The notes beneath the pieces are model-generated. The model did no database searches and was not told the DNA's origin. It was given only the letters and a program-made list of their open reading frames with translations. This document shows, in pieces, positions 1 through 11,857 of a stretch of DNA of 64,000 nucleotides (position 1 is the first letter of the stretch; each line of letters begins with the position of its first letter). The DNA lies in assembly GCA_004352715.1 (NCBI GenBank), contig SCFE01000119.1:766964-830963 (forward strand), read 5' to 3'. The DNA comes from Hofstenia miamia. Taxonomy: Eukaryota > Xenacoelomorpha > Acoela. The translations under genes were made by a program, and so were the position numbers.

Positions 1-215
1 GTCTCAGTGATATCAAGGAGCAGCTTAATTAATGATTTACATACTTGACATTATCAAGTTTGATGACTAATGGATTTCAAGGAGCATTTTAATTAGTGAT
101 TCACCGTTTTATGACATTTACTGGGTGAATCATTTTTTGTGACATTTACGCGGGTCTAATTTTTACAATGATTCATATACAAGGTTAATGTACAATGTTT
201 AATTCGTTTTTCTGG
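1..215 (+). repeat. Left terminal inverted repeat of the outer Polinton
   Basis: Bases 1-178 match the reverse complement of about 22,850-23,030 with scattered differences; shared blocks include CATACTTGACATTAT and GACTAATGGATTTCAAGGA. Bases 180-215 (ACAAGGTTAATGTACAATG) match the complement of about 22,586-22,620, so one arm has gained or lost about 220 bases. Two diverged ~70-base direct subrepeats with a core like GATTTCAAGGAGCA lie within it. Confidence 0.75.
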
Positions 216-1384
216 AATCTTAAATTAGATGCAAAGGCCATATTTCATTTTCAAATATACCACTATTTCATTGTAAAAAATTTCTATGTTTAATTCATTT
301 TTCACAAAAAAAATATGCATTATACTTAAACATTAAAGGTATAATATACAATAAAAGCAAACTAGTTTTTCGAATAAGTAAACAGGGTTTTATGCATAAA
401 ATCAAGTTAACTTTACAATCATGTGAAAAATACACTTACACTTTAAAATCAAAAATAGTTTTTGGAAAGAGTAAGCATGGTTTATGTATAAAAACAGATT
501 TTCAATTCCTAAAATATTAAACAATTAAGCATTGAAATTAAACAAAAAAAGGATTTGATAATAAAATGTTTAGAATTTTTATAGACATTACTAAAAAAAA
601 TGCAATGTTTAGCTTACATGATAAAACATCTCCCTAATTTTTTTTCAGAATAAAAAACTAGATATTTAACCTAGTGTGGTAAAATCCCACATTTTAAAAT
701 AAGACAAAAATACGTGTATATTCTACATGTTCCACTTATAATGATGGTAAATTACACTAGTAAATTTGTCTATGTTTTAGTTCATCTGGTCTGCATCTGT
801 TCCACCATCTGCTAGACGTGTATTTTCTTCATTCACCATGTATCTTCCATTCTGTTGCACATATGCAAATAATAATCTAAGTCGAGATTTTAGGCATTCT
901 GTTTTAATACATTATTGTCTATTAAATATAGTAAAAATTTATAATTTCCGTTTTTCCATCACCTTCGAATTAAAAAATATGTTAATTGCAAGTCAGAGGA
1001 TATATAAAAAACCATTTCACCTCTCTCTTTTTAACTGGAAATTTATTGGTTTTATTTGAGCATCAAACAATTGCATTTAATTTAGAATTCAACTTTTGAA
1101 TCCAATGACAAAGAAACATATCAGTTAGTCACTTGATTTCCAGTTCAAAGCGTCTTATTTCTTTAAGAAAATAGTTTTCATAGTTTTTATTGCTGAAAGA
1201 AGAATTTGAACAAATTTTTTCTGATGATCCCATAAATTTCATCCGACTGGTTTTTGGTAGACTCCTTTCACTCTTTACACTAACACTGCTCATGGTTGAT
1301 TTACTCAGATTGGCAACAAAAGTGTTAAGTAGTTTGTAGAAAAAACTTTTATTTTGTTAACCATATGCATTTATTTTATTTTAT
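216..1384. other. AT-rich subterminal Polinton sequence, no gene seen
   Basis: There is no convincing coding sequence. One open frame at 838-1059 has no recognisable motif and looks like chance. Phrases resembling TTTTCGGAAAGAGTA recur near 10,880 in the nested element, suggesting that the two Polintons share subterminal sequence. Confidence 0.4.
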
Positions 1385-2298
1385 TCTATTTTATTTGCTT
1401 CTGCAGCGTTCTTAGGGTCATATGTGGACAATAAAGAACTATGTAAACAGATTGTTTCTACTGATGATTATATTTACTCTGTGCCACATCAGTGTTTGCA
1501 AGAACTTTCTAGCAAAGGAATAGCGTTGACTGAAATGCCTTTACACATGGCTCCAAAAGCACAGAAGTCTATTTGTTCACTTTTACAACAAGTTAGCCAG
1601 AATACTTGTTTATCCTCCAGTTTGTCTCCTCGCGATAAAGCAAGACTTCTCTCTTGTTCCATACCAGGAAGTGGGGATTGGTTGGCTGCCAATCCCTTTG
1701 AAAGCACTTGGTNNNNNNNNNNNNNNNNNNNNNNNNNNNNNNNNNNNNNNNNNNNNNNNNNNNNNNNNNNNNNNNNNNNNNNNNNNNNNNNNNNNNNNNN
1801 NNNNNNNNNNNNNNNNNNNNNNNNNNNNNNNNNNNNNNNNNNNNNNNNNNNNNNNNNNNNNNNNNNNNNNNNNNNNNNNNNNNNNNNNNNNNNNNNNNNN
1901 NNNNNNNNNNNNNNNNNNNNNNNNNNNNNNNNNNNNNNNGGTCTTCTGGCCGACCAGCTGCTCTAGACGTGACTGTAATTAGTTCACTGCAGCCTTCGAT
2001 TGTTTCTCTTGCGGGTACTAATGCTGGTCATGCTCTGGAAGTTTCAGACAACCGAAAGCTTACTAAATACGCAGAATCATGTTCAGCAGCTGGTATATCC
2101 TTCATACCACTATCAGTGGAAGCTTTAGGAGGATGGTCACCAATTGCTATCAAAGTATTCTCCAAGATGTCTTTTATGTCTTCTGCCAGAAGTGCCTCTT
2201 GCGATCTGAATACGATTTCAACATATTTTTTCCAGCAATTGTCAGTAATTTTACAGCGGGGAAATGCTACACTTCTTTTATCAAGATATGGTGGTTAG
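1385..2298 (+). pseudogene. Retroelement-type C-terminal domain (GDWL...DVTV...VEALGGW family), interrupted by a gap
   Basis: The reading frame before the gap contains LSPRDKARLLSC and SGDWLAANPFES. After the gap comes GRPAALDVTV, then AGISFIPLSVEALGGWSP and a tail QRGNATLLLSR. This order matches a domain seen at the C-terminus of many reverse-transcriptase-like or stand-alone repeat proteins in animals, where the DVTV strand suggests a PD-(D/E)XK-like nuclease core; that reading is from memory of the family. The frame is open upstream of 1,424 with no ATG, so the 5' part is missing or lies behind a splice site (TTCTGCAG at about 1,399-1,406). About 75 residues fall in the N gap. It sits inside the outer Polinton, probably as a separate insertion. 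No reverse transcriptase is visible beside it. Confidence 0.5.
1713..1939. other. Assembly gap (227 N)
   Basis: Run of N inside the retroelement-like coding region. Frames before and after differ, but that is uninformative because gap length may be estimated. Confidence 0.99.
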
Positions 2299-2445
2299 GG
2301 TTCAAGCAATTCTTGTCTAATCTGTGACATCTGGAACAAAAACTCAACCATTATACAAGTTTTTCAATCAATCATCCTAAAAATAATCATTGTAATGTTA
2401 ATTTTATATGTATTGATTTTCGTTCTTTTAAAAAAAACAATTTTA

Positions 2446-4011
2446 CACTGTGGGCCAAAAGTGTTTGCGAATATAAAAATAGCTGTAATGTCATTCTATT
2501 TTCTCATAAATTAAATGTTGGTGGTTAATTTATTGCCAAAAAAATATAAAATAAGGTTATGAACACTCTATATAATATTTGGCATTTAATGTCAAGAAAT
2601 ATCACATTTTTTACATTTTCTTAAAATATAAGTGGGCCAAAAAAGTTTGCAAAAGTTTATTTAAACCAAAATTAACCCTTGAAACATAAAACTTATACCA
2701 TAATTTAACAAAAAAGTAACATATTACATATTAATGAAATTTGCACATGAACTTGGAAAAAATTATATTTCATTAACATTTAACATGAAATCTGCTTTCC
2801 TCCATTTTTCAGCAGCTCTAACAGTCTTCCATCTACTGAAGAAGTTAACCTTTGGAACACTTCGTGCGATATTTGAGCTGACGTTTGTTGAATAACCTTC
2901 CATAGATCTTGTTTGCTGGTAAACGGACGCCCATTTTCATACACCTTCTGCTTTATGATAGAACACAAGTTTTCAATTGGACTCAAGTCGGGACTCTGAG
3001 AAGGCCAATCCATGAGCCATTCCCCAGTTATGCCATGATCTGCCAGCCAACCTTTGTTGAAGTGAGAAGCGTGACTTGGGGCATTGTCTTGCTGGAAGTT
3101 GATATTCTGTCTAACGTCATCAGTCTGAGAATTTAACCAAGGCAGAAAATTCTTTTCCAAAAATGAACAATAATTTGCAGAATTCATCTTAAGGCCCTCT
3201 GGAATGAGAAAAGTCCCAACAACTTGGTTGCCAATTATTCCAGCCCAAATCATTATGCCACCTCCTCCCTGTTGCCTTTTGTAGCACAGACAAGGAGTTG
3301 CACGCTTTTTAAGCCATCCTTTGCTCCAACCATTTGCACCATCTAATGTTGATTGGGCCTCATCTGACAAAAGTACTTTTTGAAAATCAGTCTTAAGATA
3401 TGTTGTAGCCCATAGCATTCGTTTGTTGGCATTCGTTCACTCAAAGGAGGGCATTTGAATGGTGACCTCTGATCCGCCATTTTCTTCAGGATCTGCTTTC
3501 TTGTCTTTTTTGATACTTCTGTAACACCTGCGTTGTCAAAAATTGTCTTGCTAGTGCTATGAGGTTTTTTGTGATAAAATCTTTTAATTTTCCTCAAATC
3601 CCTGCTTGTGGTTACAATTGGCCGCCCCTTTTTATGTTTCTTTCTTTCAACCTTACCGTCATTGACAAATCTCTTCACAGTTCGGTGATCTCGTTTGAGA
3701 ATTTTTGAAATTTCCAATGTAGACTTGTTATCTGCAAGAAGTGTAACAATTTCTTCTCTTTCTTTTGCCATTAGCATCTGTCCTTTGGCCATAATTGTTA
3801 TTTTTTAATAATTTGCAAACACTTTTGGCTCACCTTAAAATGTAAAAATCTGAAACAAACGAAAATTAATGGAAGTTTTTATATTCAAAGTACCTAATAA
3901 TGACCTGTAATTGTTTATCATATATGAAGAACCATTATATTTAACATATTACTAGTAATTTAGAAAAATATTGGGCAAACACTATCTTGCAAACACTTTT
4001 GGCCTGCAGTG
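2446..4011 (-). mobile_element. Tc1-like DNA transposon (DD37E), near full length with TA target duplication
   Basis: The left end starts CACTGTGGGCCAAAAGTGTT and the right end, reverse-complemented, starts CACTGCAGGCCAAAAGTGTT. Both are flanked by TA (2,444-2,445 and 4,012-4,013), the Tc1/mariner target. Inner copies of the terminal motif occur at about 2,630-2,656 and 3,811-3,835, giving the IR/DR layout known from Sleeping Beauty-type elements. Length is 1,566 bp. It carries one transposase on the minus strand, broken by a frameshift. Ends are still about 90% alike, so insertion into the Polinton is fairly recent. Confidence 0.92.
2780..3792 (-). pseudogene. Tc1-like DD37E transposase, one frameshift
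   Basis: Cut-and-paste transposase. The N-terminal piece (3,792-3,343) has two helix-turn-helix segments (AKEREEIVTLLADNKSTLEI and onward) and the basic hook KKGRPIVTT. The C-terminal piece (3,418-2,780) carries the catalytic core: first Asp in LLSDEAQSTLDG, second in NFQQDNAPSHAS, and Glu in SPIENLCSII. I count 37 residues between the second Asp and the Glu, so DD37E rather than the usual DD34E. The two pieces are in different frames and overlap around 3,343-3,418, so one indel breaks an otherwise complete protein of about 340 residues, the family length. The start Met at 3,792 sits just inside the right inner repeat. Not active as read. Confidence 0.9.
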
Positions 4012-4013
4012 TA

Positions 4014-5154
4014 TATTTGGTGATGTTAATTTTGTAAAATGTGCTTTATTGTACCTTTATATTGTAGATTTAAAAATTATGCAAAAATCGAATATATTCT
4101 ATCTTTTATTTGTGTACTTTCAAATTTTGTACATCCCTGTAATTAGTTGATGTTAAATAAATTCGTTATTCGTTATTCCCTCTCTCTCTCTCTCTTGTTG
4201 TCATATGCACACTATATGAACAAGTGAAAAGTTAATAATACGTCCTGTGAATGTTTTAATTTGCCCCAATGTTTAACAACAGTGTAGATTGTAATTCAAT
4301 GTCTGCTTTCCCAACACGCAATTTTAATTTGAGATCTGGTAATTGGAAATAGTTTTACAGCAAAGAATGAGAGTAACTTTCCACACTAGTTATTTTGCTA
4401 ACATCTTGCTTTTATTTCTTTGCGAATACATAGAGAGCAAACTAACAATGTTAGGGCTAAATAATCTGTTAATATCACATATTTTAATATTTTTCTACTT
4501 CCGAATCGTTTATGCTTTGAGAAATCTTTCTACCATGTAAACATTTTTCAATTATCAAACATGGTGTTATGTATAAGGAGACACCATCAAACTAAACAAT
4601 GTATTTAAAACAAAATCCCCAATAAAATGTATCACCTAATAGAGAGTGAGCAATGAAAAGGAAATTGTTTATGATGGAAACAGTGCTTTTTTTCTTCTGG
4701 TAGAACAACGACAGACCAAATCAGTAGCAATGGCGAACTTTTTGTGTAGTTGGTGAAACTAAATAATCCATAGAAAAATATATATAATTAATTTCCTTTA
4801 CCGTCCATTGTATGAGATTCATCTGTGGCAAAGAGGTATTCCATTTGAATGAGGAGGATATATCATTCAATTGAAAATCTCTAAACAAATCCATTATGTG
4901 TATTATACTTTACTTGTGATATATATTATACCTGAGTGTTGTAACAAACAAATGTTTTTTGGAGGAGATATTTTTTTGTAATTGAGTGAATTATCAAAAT
5001 CATTTGTATTAATTAACAGTTGGAATTTTTCTTTCACTATTAGAAGTTTTCTACAGTGAGATTTGTTGGTATTGTTTATGAAAAATATTCAATATTCTTT
5101 CTTTAATTTTGTTTAGAAGAAATATATTTTTATATTTTCCCTAAACTATTCATC
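4014..5154. other. AT-rich spacer, nothing coding seen
   Basis: Holds a short CT microsatellite near 4,180 and one member of a 73-bp direct repeat (4,912-4,984). The small open frame at 4,343-4,540 has no motif and is probably chance. Confidence 0.5.
4912..4984 (+). repeat. Direct repeat, copy 1, upstream of the CGICG-type gene
   Basis: This ~73-bp stretch (ATATATTATACCTGAGT, GTAACAAACAAATGTTTTTT) recurs at 8,073-8,146 with about five differences, in the same orientation, bracketing the broken gene at 5,155-7,208. Confidence 0.85.
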
Positions 5155-7208
5155 ATGCCTAATAAAACCAGAGAGCATAGTGACATGCTTCAAATATGCT
5201 GCGGTATCTGTGGTATCAAAAAGAAGCCAATTCAGTTAAGGAAAATAATGCCTTTAATTCTTGACATGATAAAATCTACTAATGGTTAAGATTTGACAAA
5301 TGATTCGTACCCAAAAGTTATTTGCACAGAACACTACCATGCAATACATGAGAGGTCCCATTTAAAATTACCATACAAGTTTAAATTGCCTGCAACTGTA
5401 CCTTCATATTCAACCATTCATAAAACTTGTGCTAAAACTAAAAACATTCCCACAGGATTTGCATCAAGTCATGAATGTTTTTTGTGTGAGCAAAACATAA
5501 TGGGACGACCACCTAAAACTAAACGCAGAAATGAAAACAACAGTAGTTCTAGTAATTTTCCAAAGTCAAACTGCATGAAATGTTTTCAGCCAATGGGTAA
5601 AGGCATTCACCATCCTTGATGGAAATCATTAAAACAAACAGTTGATAATTTTACATCTGCTTTACAAGCAATTCCCCCAAATGTTAGAGACAAAGTAGTT
5701 CATAATATAGTTAAAACAAAACTTAAAACTAGTTTGATAAATGATGACCATGCTACAAAATTGAACATACCTGGACAATCAGCAACTATAACTCTCAACA
5801 ACATATCATTTCAGTTTCAAAACTAAACAACATCAAAACCCAAGCAAATTTGTTTTTAAACCAGATAAAACTTATTACAGGTGGAATCAGGACTGATATG
5901 GGTAGAAACATTGTGCCCCTTTATTATAGGGAATCAGCATCACAGCAAATTTCAGTGCTAAAGTCTTTCTATGAAGTTGGAAAAATCAAATTCATTACTG
6001 AAACTGAAAAGGGAGAACCAAGTCATTATAAAGATGTGTGGAGTGTGTGGGCATCAATAGTTCCTTTGATTCAAAAGATAAACTTGCAGAGAGGTAATGT
6101 AGACCCATCAAAAGTCTTAATAAAATTATGGCAGATTCAGGACAAGGTAAAACTAAATTTTGTTTTTGTATCTTACCTAATGAAGATGAGTGTATCACAA
6201 AATCATCTCGATCTACCTATGCTAAAGGTGGTCTACTATCAAAAGGTGCTAAATATGCAGGAGTTAATAAATGCATCATGTTTTTTTGTGCCCCTGAAAT
6301 AAAAGAATTGAATTCTAACTTGCAACAAATATTCAAATTAACAGGAATAAATGATGCATTTGTTAAATATCCACATATAAATTTCATTGGTGATCTCAAA
6401 CTATTAAATGAGACTTTTGGTCTTATGGGAGCGAGTTCAAAACACCCTTGCTTATATTGCAAATCTGAGGCACAGAAGCTGGAAGGTGGCCAATTGAGAA
6501 CAATTTCAAATCTTAATGAAGACTATTCTCAATGGAAATCAGAAAATTCTGTCAAGCAACATGCAAAAACTTTTTTAATGTCAAAAACACCTCTTTGTTC
6601 AATAATCTACCAGGTGATACTCTAGTTCTAGAAATATCCCCTTTACCATCATTGCATATTCTCCTTGGTATCTTCAATCATATTTGGAAGGCCATTGAAA
6701 ACATTTCAACTGTCTACAAGGAAGCTTGTCACCATTTTGCTTATCACTTAATTGCGTAAGAGAAGATTATTGGCGTAAAACATTTGAGGGAAATGAATGT
6801 GTCAAGTTGATGAAAAGAATTGTGGAACTTGATGCAACAAAGCTTCCTCTAGCAGAAAAACACATCAGCGCATTAGAAAAATTTAATAAATTAAGGGAAA
6901 ATATTTTTGGTAACAACTTATCTACCAATTGGGAAAAGTATTTCAATGAATTTTGTCATTCCTACAGGGAAATCCCTAATATAACAAACCCATTAAAAGT
7001 CCACATCCTCTTCGCACACTTGCCTTATTTTATTACTAAGCTTAGTAAAGGCAAAGGCTTGGGGAATTACTTGGAACAAACCAGCAAGAGGATACATAAA
7101 AAATTTGAAACAATTTATAGTAAGTATAAACAGAAAAATATTGAATCAGAGAACTATGGTGGACACCTTCTAAGAGCTGTAGTGGAGTTCAATTCATCAA
7201 ACATATAA
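5155..7208 (+). pseudogene. Uncharacterised repeat-encoded protein of the CGICGIKKK/CLYCK family, broken
   Basis: The order of motifs matches a family of high-copy uncharacterised proteins in invertebrate genomes. An N-terminal Cys-rich module has CCGICGIKKK at about residues 15-24, then SHECFLCEQN and CMKCFQPMGKGIHH. A core follows with DSGQGKTKFCFCILPN, then FGLMGASSKHPCLYCKS and PLPSLHILLGIFNHIW. The end has GLGNYLEQTSKRIHKKFETI. The core looks transposase-like, but I know no demonstrated activity. The first part reads in one frame from 5,155 to 5,824 with two in-frame stops (5,287 and 5,617), then shifts frame near 5,850, 6,128 and 6,726. Start chosen at MPNKTREH, just before the zinc-binding module. 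It lies within the Polinton; whether it is a Polinton cargo gene or an insertion is open. Confidence 0.6.
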
Positions 7209-8072
7209 ATTTCTATTACATAGATCAAATATGAATATAGTTTCTTTTCTTCATATATAGTTATTTTTTTAGCATTCTATGTATATAATTTATGTACATA
7301 AATAAATAATTTGAAGTTTAATTATTCTGTAGTTAAAAACATTAAAAGTATCATTTTTGATTTTAAAATGTCACTGTTTTAGTATTATTAAATAAATTAT
7401 AACATAGATGAGAATTATTGGACCAATGTGAATAGCTTAGGTCATTAATTAAGTTCAAATACCAAAATTTACATGGTAAGAATGAAATTTCAATAGATAT
7501 AGTTAGTATTATGAAATTACACTCTAATTAATAGCAATCTCTTTGATTTCATTAGCGTCATTTCATGTTTACACAACTATGATTTACTCCATAAATATTA
7601 ATCTTATGGAAAAAGGTACTTAATATATTATTTGAAAAATTCATTGACCTGTATGTTTATAACAACTAAATTACATTTATAGAAAAAGCAAACTTTGTAT
7701 TTTGTTGTTAGCTAAGATTGATACTACTTTTTTGATAATAAATATTTTTTTCAATATTGCCATTTATTAACAATAATTAAGGTATTTAAGAATATTAATA
7801 CTGGTGTTATACTAAAATAAATAGTTGATAAACCAAATGAAAGTTTTTTTTACCTTATCTCCTTAATTTCTATTTCATTATTTAAATAATTCATTTTATA
7901 TTGTTTTTTTTAAATTTTTAATGTTTTACAAAAGTTCAAATATCTATTGAAGACGAGTTTTATGATTTAAACAGTTGTCATTACAGCACTCTACAGGTGT
8001 TTCTGCATAAGAATCTGCAAAAAAATCCACTTGAGTATTTTTAAGGTGAAAAATCTTGTTCAGGACTGGGGT
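7209..8072. other. AT-rich spacer, no gene seen
   Basis: Very AT-rich sequence with long T runs and no open frame of note. Confidence 0.5.
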
Positions 8073-8146
8073 GACTTGTGATATATATTATACCTGAGTA
8101 TTGTAACAAACAAATGTTTTTTAGAGGAGACATTTTTTTCTAATTT
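8073..8146 (+). repeat. Direct repeat, copy 2
   Basis: Near-identical to 4,912-4,984, same orientation, 3.16 kb apart. Confidence 0.85.
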
Positions 8147-9130
8147 GCGGAGAATCTATCATTTTTTCACTTTGCATTGTAGAAGCTAAGCACACAAGTA
8201 AATAAGTAATCAATTAAATAGTTTATACTGTTTGTGAAATAAAAATACAAATACATAGAGCATTGTCGAAAGCATTTTTCATCAGAGAGTATTGATCATC
8301 TAAAGGCAGTTTTTTTTCAGCATGGGCATAATTTCATCTTTCATTTTTGTAGAATCTAAACATGTGTAAATGAGCAATCAATTAAATAGATTATACCATT
8401 TGTGAGATAAAAAATGCTAACATGGGGCATTTTTGAGCAGGATTTTTTCAGTTGGCAAGCAAACTTCAAATGACAGGCATTCAAACAAACTCAGATTTTT
8501 TCTGAAGTTATTAAATGTAATAATGCTTATGAAATGACATACATGGAGGTGGTAATGGAGGATAGAGCAAACTTTTGAATGACAGGCAATCAATCTATCA
8601 AACAGAGGATTTCTAAACAAAACATTAATTTGTAATAATGCTTATGAAATAATATATGTGGAGAGGGTGTAGCAAGCACATAGACACAACAAGGGACAAT
8701 ATCTAAGCAGGAAAACTTATTATTAAGCTAAAACAAATATATTACCATACATACAGAGGAGAGGGTGAATGGGCAAATACATGGAAAGTGGAGGCAATCA
8801 ATCAAACACAGATTTTCTAAACAAGTCATTAATTTGTAATTATTCTGATGAAATGACATATGTGGAGAGGGTATAACGAATACTTAGACATGATGGGAGC
8901 AAGCTAACTATACATAAACACTAGCATTATATCTAAACACAAATGTTAATAAGCTAAACAAAAATTTTCATAATTACCATATACAGAGAGTTAGAGCAAG
9001 TACAGGAGGGAGGTGGAGAATGAATTGGAATAATTATTACTAAGTATCAGAGTCTAAAACATTAATTAATAACATGCACAATATAAATTTCCATATACAT
9101 AGGCAGAGGCATTTTACTCTGTCATCAATT
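8147..9130 (+). repeat. Diverged tandem repeats
   Basis: Two ~165-bp units at about 8,147-8,440 share GTAATCAATTAAATAG/GCAATCAATTAAATAG and TTTGTGAAATAAAAA. Then units of roughly 105-210 bp, starting near 8,478, 8,584 and 8,792, share GGCAATCAATC, TTAATTTGTAAT and ATATGTGGAGAGGGT. Unit lengths vary and copies are old. No coding signal on either strand. Confidence 0.6.
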
Positions 9131-10166
9131 AGTGCAGAAGAAGAGCTGGTGGATGGAAAATTATTATTAATCTTTTTTGATATCTAAACAAGAATTTTAA
9201 CATTATAAACACACATGCATATTAAATTACCTTTATATCCATAGGGCAGCATTTCTATGCTATTAACAAGATATCACTTGTTGTCATAGCATGACAGTGC
9301 AATATGATTGGACGTTTCAACACTAATCAAATGCATATGCAATCTTATCCTGGTCATTGGTCTTCAGATCATGCCTTCTTCCAGCAGAATTGATTTGAAT
9401 AGGTTGAAGTTCATTATTTGTTTTACTGCACAGGTTACACCTTTTGCAATTGCCTTCTCCAACACCTTGTGCTATCATCTGTATGTTTGATTAAGTAGAG
9501 TTTTGGTCTTAGTGTCACAGCCATGCTAACATGCCCTCAGAAAGTTCATCTTTGACTTTTAAGTACACCTTATTATCTGTATTATTGTATAAACTCTCAG
9601 GATAATTGGAGAAATCAAAATTGCGAGAGAGTGGGGTTAGCTCTGTGTACAAATTTTTCAATTTAATTCTATATAACAAAGAATCTTTATCAAAATACAA
9701 TAGTGTAATTCAGTTCTTAAATGCTGGGTTTCATTATTTCATGCTCAAACTTGAACATAATTTGTTTTGATAGGTCTAATATAACCATCCCAAGATAGTT
9801 AGGCCAGTTCCATACAATATCTTTTTGTCTCAACATGACCTGGGCCAAATCCTCATTGACAATGTTGTAAGATTTAAATTCTGGTTTCTCTATTAATTTT
9901 TCTGTGGATTCCAAGTCATATGCAAACTTAATATTTATTTGCTTCTTCAAATTCTCCATAAATTTACCAAACACCACATTTGACATTAATTTATAGAATG
10001 CCTTCTTGAAATCATTATGTGCAGCATTGCATTTGCTGATGTTTAGATCAATATACAGTTTTAGAAATGGTACATGTTTAAATTCTAGGGCTTTATGAAA
10101 TTTCATGATTTTCAATCCTTGACTGACATAAAATTTCAGTAACTCATAGTGTACAACATAGCCCTC

Positions 10167-10262
10167 AGTAGTGTAGGAAGACGAGGCTTGGTTCCACAAA
10201 CTGACATTTTGACCTCTGCGATATTGATGAGTGTTTTTTAGTGACTCAGAGTTTGATTGACA
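10167..10262 (+). repeat. Left 96-bp terminal inverted repeat of nested Polinton
   Basis: Exact reverse complement of 13,322-13,417. Preceded by the target duplication GCCCTC. Confidence 0.97.
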
Positions 10263-10712
10263 GCTTACTAATGGATTTTCGCTGACGTCACATATTTTTT
10301 AAGTATGTCTACTAATGGATTTCAATTAGTGATGCTTTTAATTGATTTTCATTCATGTTAGGGCCACTTTTTGGGATGACTAATTTCACTTTTGTTAATA
10401 TAACAATTGTTTGCATTACATCTCGTTAATATATACCTCATTATAACAACCCCTTTCGGGATATGTATACATAATATTACAAAGTAATTTTCCATAATTT
10501 CAAGAAGCTTACATGTATAATTTGGGAAAACTTTCAAAATCGCATTTATCAAAATTCATTGTAACACATTTATCGCATCTCAACTTTTTTCAACCAATAA
10601 TTAATTTTCATAATAAATGCGCATGGAATTTTATAGGTAATAGTAAAAATGAATGACTAGTATACATGCAATCCGTTCTAATAAAAACGTTTTAAATTTT
10701 TAGACACTAGTA
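10263..10712. other. Subterminal sequence of the nested Polinton
   Basis: The motif CTAATGGATTTC with TTAGTGAT, seen in the outer Polinton termini, recurs at about 10,265-10,350, suggesting that the two elements belong to related families. No gene seen. Confidence 0.5.
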
Positions 10713-11857
10713 AAAACGCGATTGTCTAGTTTACATGTTAAAAAACAAAACTAATTTTAAACTATTTCATTAATACACATGGAAAATATTAAATATAGAA
10801 ATTAAAACAAAGAGATCGCATATTCGCTATACTTAATGGGGTAATACATAATAAAACCAGCATACATTTTCGGAAAGAGTACCAAAATTCGCCTCCTAAA
10901 AATGCTACATGCAATCTTATTTATTAATAATATACATACACACTCATATATACAATATAATTATACACCATAGGAGACATTACACCTTGTACCAACTTTT
11001 ATACGTTTGTTTTCCTTCTCCATTTTTTTCACTTTTATTTTGTTTTGGTGACTTTACATGGGCTGTATGCACTTACTTGGGTTTTCCAACTTTCATTGCT
11101 TTACCAACTTTTTTTCCATGTTTTTCACTTTTATTTTGTTTTGGTGACTTTACATGGGCTGTATGTATTTACATGGGTTTTCCGACTTTCACTGCTTTGT
11201 TGAATATTACATGTTTTTTCAACTTCATTTGATTTATGGGCAATGTTTATGCATTTGTATGCATCACATGGTGTTCCACTCCTCNAAAACGCGATTGTCT
11301 AGTTTACATGTTAAAAAACAAAACTAATTTTAAACTATTTCATTAATACACATGGAAAATATTAAATATAGAAATTAAAACAAAGAGATCGCATATTCGC
11401 TATACTTAATGGGGTAATACATAATAAAACCAGCATACATTTTCGGAAAGAGTACCAAAATTCGCCTCCTAAAAATGCTACATGCAATCTTATTTATTAA
11501 TAATATACATACACACTCATATATACAATATAATTATACACCATAGGAGACATTACACCTTGTACCAACTTTTATACGTTTGTTTTCCTTCTCCATTTTT
11601 TTCACTTTTATTTTGTTTTGGTGACTTTACATGGGCTGTATGCACTTACTTGGGTTTTCCAACTTTCATTGCTTTACCAACTTTTTTTCCATGTTTTTCA
11701 CTTTTATTTTGTTTTGGTGACTTTACATGGGCTGTATGTATTTACATGGGTTTTCCGACTTTCACTGCTTTGTTGAATATTACATGTTTTTTCAACTTCA
11801 TTTGATTTATGGGCAATGTTTATGCATTTGTATGCATCACATGGTGTTCCACTCCTC
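10713..11857 (+). repeat. Exact 572-bp duplication around a single N, probable assembly artefact
   Basis: 10,713-11,284 and 11,286-11,857 appear identical, separated by one N at 11,285. Within each copy a ~95-bp minisatellite unit (TTTGGTGACTTTACATGGGC) occurs twice. The 107-codon frames at 10,909 and 11,482 are this repeat read through and are not treated as genes. Its minus strand is lysine-rich (for example KSPKQNKSEK) but has stops. Confidence 0.85.

Noticed and set aside
2909-3136. Plus-strand frame in the Tc1 element
   Set aside because: Antisense of the DD37E catalytic core.
10909-11805. Two identical 107-residue hydrophobic proteins
   Set aside because: They are the minisatellite in a duplicated contig end; internal peptide repeats follow the DNA repeat and no family fits.
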